A DNA stretch of 64,000 nucleotides, from contig CM119271.1 of assembly GCA_051294375.1 (NCBI GenBank), positions 13,764,372 through 13,828,371 of the forward strand, written 5' to 3'. This document shows, piece by piece, positions 59,161 to 64,000 of this stretch. Under the pieces are notes generated by a model. That model was not told where the DNA came from. It was given only the letters and a program-made list of their open reading frames with translations, and ran no database searches. Position 1 is the stretch's first letter. Each line of letters opens with the position of its first letter. The position numbers were made by a program, and so were the translations under genes. The DNA comes from Paraspadella gotoi (lineage: Eukaryota > Chaetognatha).

Positions 59161-61330
59161 AAAGAAGGCGGAGACGGTTTGTGGGGTGGTTGTGGCGTTT
59201 GAGTGTGGAGCGGGTTTTTGTGGGCTTTTGAGTGTGGAGCGGGTTCTTGTGGGCGTTTGAGTGTGGAGCAGGTGCTTGTGGGCGGTGGTGGTCTAGATAG
59301 TTGGAGGAGGCGCTCTAGATGATAGTTCTAACGAATCGAGGATAAAACGGTTTCACGGTTTGGTGAGGGGGGTTTCAAAATGTTTTTTTTTTAAACTAAG
59401 AAAAGGTTTTTTTTTTTTTAAATTATAATGAATACACTTCTTTGATTTAATTTACAAAGGAACAATCTTTTCACAAAAATGTTTATTATATTTTATGGTG
59501 GAATACTTTTTGGCTTGTATTGATAGTTAAGTGTTATTAAAGAACAAGCTGTTAATGTCCAAAATACCGAATTCCATCATTTTACTGGTTTGGTGATGAC
59601 GATTTCTTGGTTAACGCGATTTACTGGGCTTTTTTATTAAGATTTTTTTTTCCCGTCCTTTTCGCTGTGGTTATTTTTCACCAGTTAATTTTACAAAAAT
59701 CAAGTTGGTCAAATTCTGATTTGGAATTTGTGACCTAGTTTTAGTCAGAACAATCGTGCCATTATAAATTAAATATACGTAGAGCAGTCTTCAGCAGCAT
59801 GTTAACTTATTTACAAGGTTAACATTTTTATTTTTAAACGGCTCTTCCCATTTACTAATTGAGTTTAATCTTTTAACAAAAGTTAATTTCAGCGAACTTT
59901 CTTTGTATTTTTAGTCAGTGTTTTCCACTCGTTTTTAAATGGTTTGAATGTATATTCGTTAACCAATTAGTACTAAAAATTCTAAAATTGAAATTAACAT
60001 AATTCCATTTCGTGGGGATTAAAAATCCAAAAAATGTCCATCATTGACCGTACCTCTTCGTTCTTCGACATTTGTCGTCGTCTTCCCGCTAATCATTAAT
60101 CAATCATTACAGTATTTCCTCGTTCGTTCGTCTTACAAGAAATCAACTGCGTTTCGCATGCGTTTTCTCGACACTAGTTGATTATTGTTATCATTTTTGT
60201 CTGTGTCTTTATGTCAGCGTCTGAAAGATTGTTTTGGTTTTCGCTCGACGTTGCAAATCCAATTCGAATGAGACGTGGCAAACGGACGAAACTCGTTTTT
60301 TTTTTCTCGCTCCATTTAGTTTTCTGTCGTTTTTTTATCATTTTTTAAAAAAAATTTTGAATCATATCAGCGAATGATCCTTTTCCGTTTTTCAAGCGCT
60401 TTTTATTCTCCGCCGATGCCTTTTTGTTTTTCTTTTTCTACCTCTTATGCCTTTATTTGCGCCTTGAGAAGAAGCTTCTTATTTTTATTTAGTTTATGAA
60501 TTAACAATTTAACACCGAACTGACAACTTGTTAGTCGTCAACTATCACTGGAATTTTAGTGTGCGATTTGTTTTTTGTTTTTTTTCGTGGATGCTAGAAC
60601 TCTGTTCCTCTTACCCGTGTCTTGTCACGAACTGCTGTTGTGGTGATGATGTTTGCCTCCTTTCTTTGTTCCGCTAATAATCTAATGTTTGTTTTCAATA
60701 ATTCTCCTCTTTGCTCCCAGCCTTGAAATAATGCACTTTACCAAATTTTGGGAATAAAAGTTTAAGCATGATGATTTCGTAATTTGTAGTATTTGTCTTC
60801 ACTCAAGGTTATAACTTATACGTGCAAATTTTCAATTTTCTAGCGGATCTTCCATGAAATTTAAATTGTACGAAGGCGGACTCTTCAAACGTCACTTATT
60901 ACGAAACATCCAATCTCTTCCCCATCTTTCTTTTCTCTGTTGCATCCATGTTCGTCTCTACTCGGCGTTGTTGTTGTTGTTGTTTTCGCTTTCTTCTCTT
61001 CTCTCTCTTCCTTTTCTTATTTCGCTGAGATGGTTCATCGAACGATACTCATCCCTGCCCCTTTCCCCCCCCCATTAACCAATTTTTCCTCGATTTTGTT
61101 GTTTCTCTTCGATTTCTTTGTCAATTCTCGATTCGTTTCTCTCGCGACTTCTTGCATCCCAGTGCGTCTTTTCATCGATCCGCTCTCCACCTCCCTATTT
61201 GTTATTTTTCTTTCTTTCTTCTGTGTTACGAATTAAATTAAAATAATTTATTGCTTCGATTATTCGATCTACATTCCAGATCGGAGAAAAAAAGTGTTTT
61301 TCTCAAGTTTCTGAGCGGCGACCAAAAACG
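59161..61330. other. Intergenic; short tandem repeat then no gene seen
   Basis: At 59195-59285 GAGTGTGGAGCGGGTTCTTG-type units of about 31 bp repeat three times. The rest is T-rich with no supported ORF. Confidence 0.6.
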
Positions 61331-62969
61331 ATGAGCGTCGGCGTCGACCGAGAATTCCCCGGCGTCGCCGTCGTCAAGATCGAAAGAGACGACGCCGCCG
61401 GAAACGCGAACGCCGGCGCGGACGACGTCGCCGGAACCGTCGCTGGGGTGGACGGCGCCGACATCGCCCTTCGATTTCAGAGCGAAGTCTTTCACGATTT
61501 TATTAAAATCGAAGCGAACGATTTAAAACCGGAAGCGGATGAACTCGGACGCGACGCGGGGATCGCGAAACCGGAAGCGAAAGAGGAACTCGATTTTTCA
61601 CGGGAGTTTGGTTCGACGAGAGCGAGACGAAAACGTCGTCGGCCTCAACGTTTTTTGGAAGAAGACGACGACGACGACGACGACGACACCGCGTCGATCG
61701 TCGAGGAGAAAAAGGGAGAAAAAATACGAAGAAAACGAAGAAGGAAAAAAATAAATGCACCTCAAAAACCTAAAAATCAAAACTTAGAGGATGCCAGTGA
61801 AAAAAATAATTCCGAAGATTCTAGTCGCTCCGACTTTAACGAAACCAGCGACTCGGAATCTCGATCATCTCCAGAATCTCAGCCACGCCCACCCGGACCG
61901 AGGCCCGCCAATCGTCGATGCCCTGTCTGCGCCAGGACTTTTTCTCGGCCAGAGTGCGTGCGACGACACGTGGATAGCGTGCATCGTCGTGTGCACGAAA
62001 TCCATTGCGTCGTTTGCGGCGAACTCTTTTCCAGTCCGGGAGTCTTGAGTCGGCACGTCCGCGTCGTTCACGAGGTGAGGCGCTGACGTCGTGGATCGGA
62101 TAGTCGTTTTGGGGGCAAATAATTTGTTTTTTTTTATTCCGGAGATGCAATCGAATCATTTGTGGAAAGATTTGGAATGATCTATTTGAATAATAATTGG
62201 AAAACTAAATCATTATTAAAAGTATTGCTAAAACCGTAAAATAAGACTACTATGAAAACTGTATCAAAAATATGAGAAATGGTCTAAACTGCTACAATAT
62301 GTAAATGAGATTGAAGAACTCAATCTCATTTGAAATGAACCACAAATTATTCTGCTACAATGACTGATGAGTCTTGTTCAACTGGTTGTTTTTAGTTGTT
62401 TTTTTTTTTTCAATTTTTTAATCTTCTCGATATTTTACGTTGCGAATATTGGAAGTATTTTTTTGTCAGTAGTGGTCTTCAGACTTACGGGCGTCTCGTT
62501 CCTTATTCATTGCAGAAAAAGTCGAACAAAATTAGCTGCGATGATTGCGGACAGTATTTCGCGGATTCTTCCATTTTGCGGAGACACGTGGTCAGCGTTC
62601 ACAAAAAGGTAAGTGAGGATCCGTGAATATTGGCAACGATGGTCGTCGACAACGTTTGTGCCGCGTTCCCTTCAGCTTTTCGAGTCGGAATGCGTGATTT
62701 GCGGCAAGATCTTCTCCAACTCTTTCGCCGTCCGGCGTCACGTGAGGGAACTCCACGAGCACGCCAAGGAATTCCCTTGCTCTCTTTGCGACCGATCCTT
62801 CGCCCGTCGAGATCTCCTCAATCAACACGTCAAACGGATGCACGAAGACGACAGGAGATTCTCTTGCTCGCCGTGCGGGAAGAGGTTTCTCTTGGAGGCG
62901 GAGTTGTTGGTGCACGAGAGGGGAAAGAGGCACGCCGAGAAAGTGGCGGAGAGTCGGGAGTCGGAGTAG
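61331..62969 (+). CDS. Six-finger C2H2 zinc-finger protein
   Basis: Three exons: 61331-62074, 62516-62608, 62676-62969, all phase 0 (376 residues). The N-terminal 190 residues are acidic and basic low complexity, with a run of Asp residues and KRRRKK-type clusters that could be nuclear localisation signals, plus VKIERD, a SUMO-like consensus. Six fingers follow: CPVCARTFSRPECVRRH, CVVCGELFSSPGVLSRH, CDDCGQYFADSSILRRH, CVICGKIFSNSFAVRRH, CSLCDRSFARRDLLNQH and CSPCGKRFLLEAELLVH. Finger 3 fills its own exon. It is probably a nuclear DNA-binding factor; the family was not resolved. AATAAA is at 63032-63037. Confidence 0.88.
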
Positions 62970-63735
62970 AGGAATGGCAGAGTTTATTCGCTTAATACGG
63001 TTAATATTGATACTGTTAATACTTCAATACAAATAAATATTAACGTTAATCGTATTATTAATACGTATTAATTTTAAATGCGATCGATGACACGGTAATT
63101 AATAATGAAAAGTAGTTTTATTCATCAAAGCGCGAATGATAATACCATAGGCTGAATTCATATTAAAATGTTCTTCAAAAGTTTATTTCCAACACGAGAT
63201 CTGGTGAAAAAGTTCCCCCACCCGCCCCTGATTCTTTAGTGCCTCTGTCCCCTCTCACAACGCGTGTCGTGCCTTCTAGTCAGCCTTTTTGATCGTAGGA
63301 ATAATTTATTATTTTGACAAATTTGAATCCAATTTCAATTTGTTAGTTTAGTGTTTTGCGTTACAATTTTTATTTCATTTTTCTGATTTAGTTTGAGTTT
63401 GACTGAAATTATCTTTTGTTTTAATCTCGACTTTTTTTTTTTTCCTCTGTCGGATTCAACGTCAACCGAGCAACTGATGAGTGATGACTTTATCTTTTCA
63501 GCTGTTAAAATTATCGTCTCAGTTAGAAACACAATGTTAAAACTAAAAAGTCGAATATTATATTATATTCGTTGATGTATTTTGGTATTTTTTCGATCCT
63601 AGTCGCTATTATAACGATATTGATTGTTCTTGGAACCTACTCGGTTCGTTTTTTTCGTTTGGAGATTAACTATTTATTAATTTCATACTATTTCATTAGT
63701 TCAATATAAGATCAGTATATCTCACGATTAAAACA
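62970..63735. other. Intergenic, no gene seen
   Basis: 3' end of the six-finger gene, then AT-rich sequence up to the last partial gene. Confidence 0.5.
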
Positions 63736-64000
63736 ATGGGAAAAGCCCCGATAAGACGGTCTTGGTTGGAAAAACCCGCTCAGAGAAGAACGAGACAAAG
63801 TCTGAGAATAATCGGCGATGAATCGGCGACGCCGCTGCGGCCGCCGCCGCTGCAACCGACCCCGCCTCCGCCGCAGCCCAATGTCGGACCGTCGCCTCCG
63901 TCCCCTCGCCATACACTTCCCGCGCCAGGAACCGGAAAGCGGAAACGTGTCACGTTGACTCTGACGCCGGAGGAATTTCCGGCGCGAATTAAAAGAATCC
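63736..64000 (+). CDS. 5' end of an unrecognised gene, cut by the window edge
   Basis: An open frame begins at ATG 63736 and is still open at the last base (88 codons). It reads MGKAPIRRSWLEKPAQRR, then a Pro-rich stretch (TPLRPPPLQPTPPPPQPNV) and KRKRVTLTLTPEEFPARIK. GC content rises sharply at the ATG, as it does at the starts of the other genes here. No domain can be named from this fragment. Confidence 0.55.
   Translation, partial: MGKAPIRRSWLEKPAQRRTRQSLRIIGDESATPLRPPPLQPTPPPPQPNVGPSPPSPRHTLPAPGTGKRKRVTLTLTPEEFPARIKRI

Overview
Eukaryotic nuclear DNA from an animal, most likely an invertebrate (arthropod-like is a guess from the Rab5 sequence and the compact genes). The reasons are GT-AG introns mostly of about 50-500 bp (up to about 800 bp), GC-rich exons in a very AT-rich background, and metazoan gene families (ZC3H13/Flacc, AMZ, PLD3, KCTD-type BTB, C2H2 zinc fingers). 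Gene models below were assembled by hand by joining exons whose splice phases agree; no search tool was used, so boundaries can be off by a base or two.

Layout. About 1-23.9 kb is gene-poor: two related copies of a segment (about 2.1-4.2 kb and 9.7-17.5 kb), nested inverted-repeat transposons, long palindromes and clusters of a short motif. About 24.1-42.6 kb is a gene island, all on the + strand: RAB5, a KCTD-like BTB exon set that runs in frame into a C2H2 zinc-finger gene, a triple CCCH zinc-finger gene, and a 14-exon ZC3H13 (Flacc) homologue. About 42.6-50.2 kb is again repetitive: a 27-bp minisatellite, a small inverted-repeat element with telomere-like filling, more motif clusters, hammerhead-like palindromes and a 13-bp minisatellite. 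About 50.3-64 kb holds a second + strand island: archaemetzincin (AMZ), an ELP4 homologue with several apparent frameshifts, a small unrecognised ORF, a PLD3-like phospholipase D, a six-finger C2H2 gene and the 5' end of an unrecognised gene at the right edge.

The most unusual signal is a short motif, roughly GGTG(A/C/T)NGAA(C/T)G or GGTGAAAGAA(C/T)G. It recurs about every 40-65 bp (many steps of 44-58) in about a dozen clusters from 2.5 to 50 kb, always on the + strand as far as I can see, with mostly unrelated DNA between copies. In the duplicated clusters the motifs stay recognisable while the spacers gain and lose bases. Several TIR elements have inserted inside these clusters, and two insertions can be checked against an unfilled copy in this same window.

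The genes belong to general cell functions: early endosome fusion (RAB5), m6A writer complex (ZC3H13), tRNA wobble uridine modification (ELP4), lysosomal nucleic-acid turnover (PLD3), a zinc metalloprotease (AMZ) and transcription factors. They do not form an obvious pathway.
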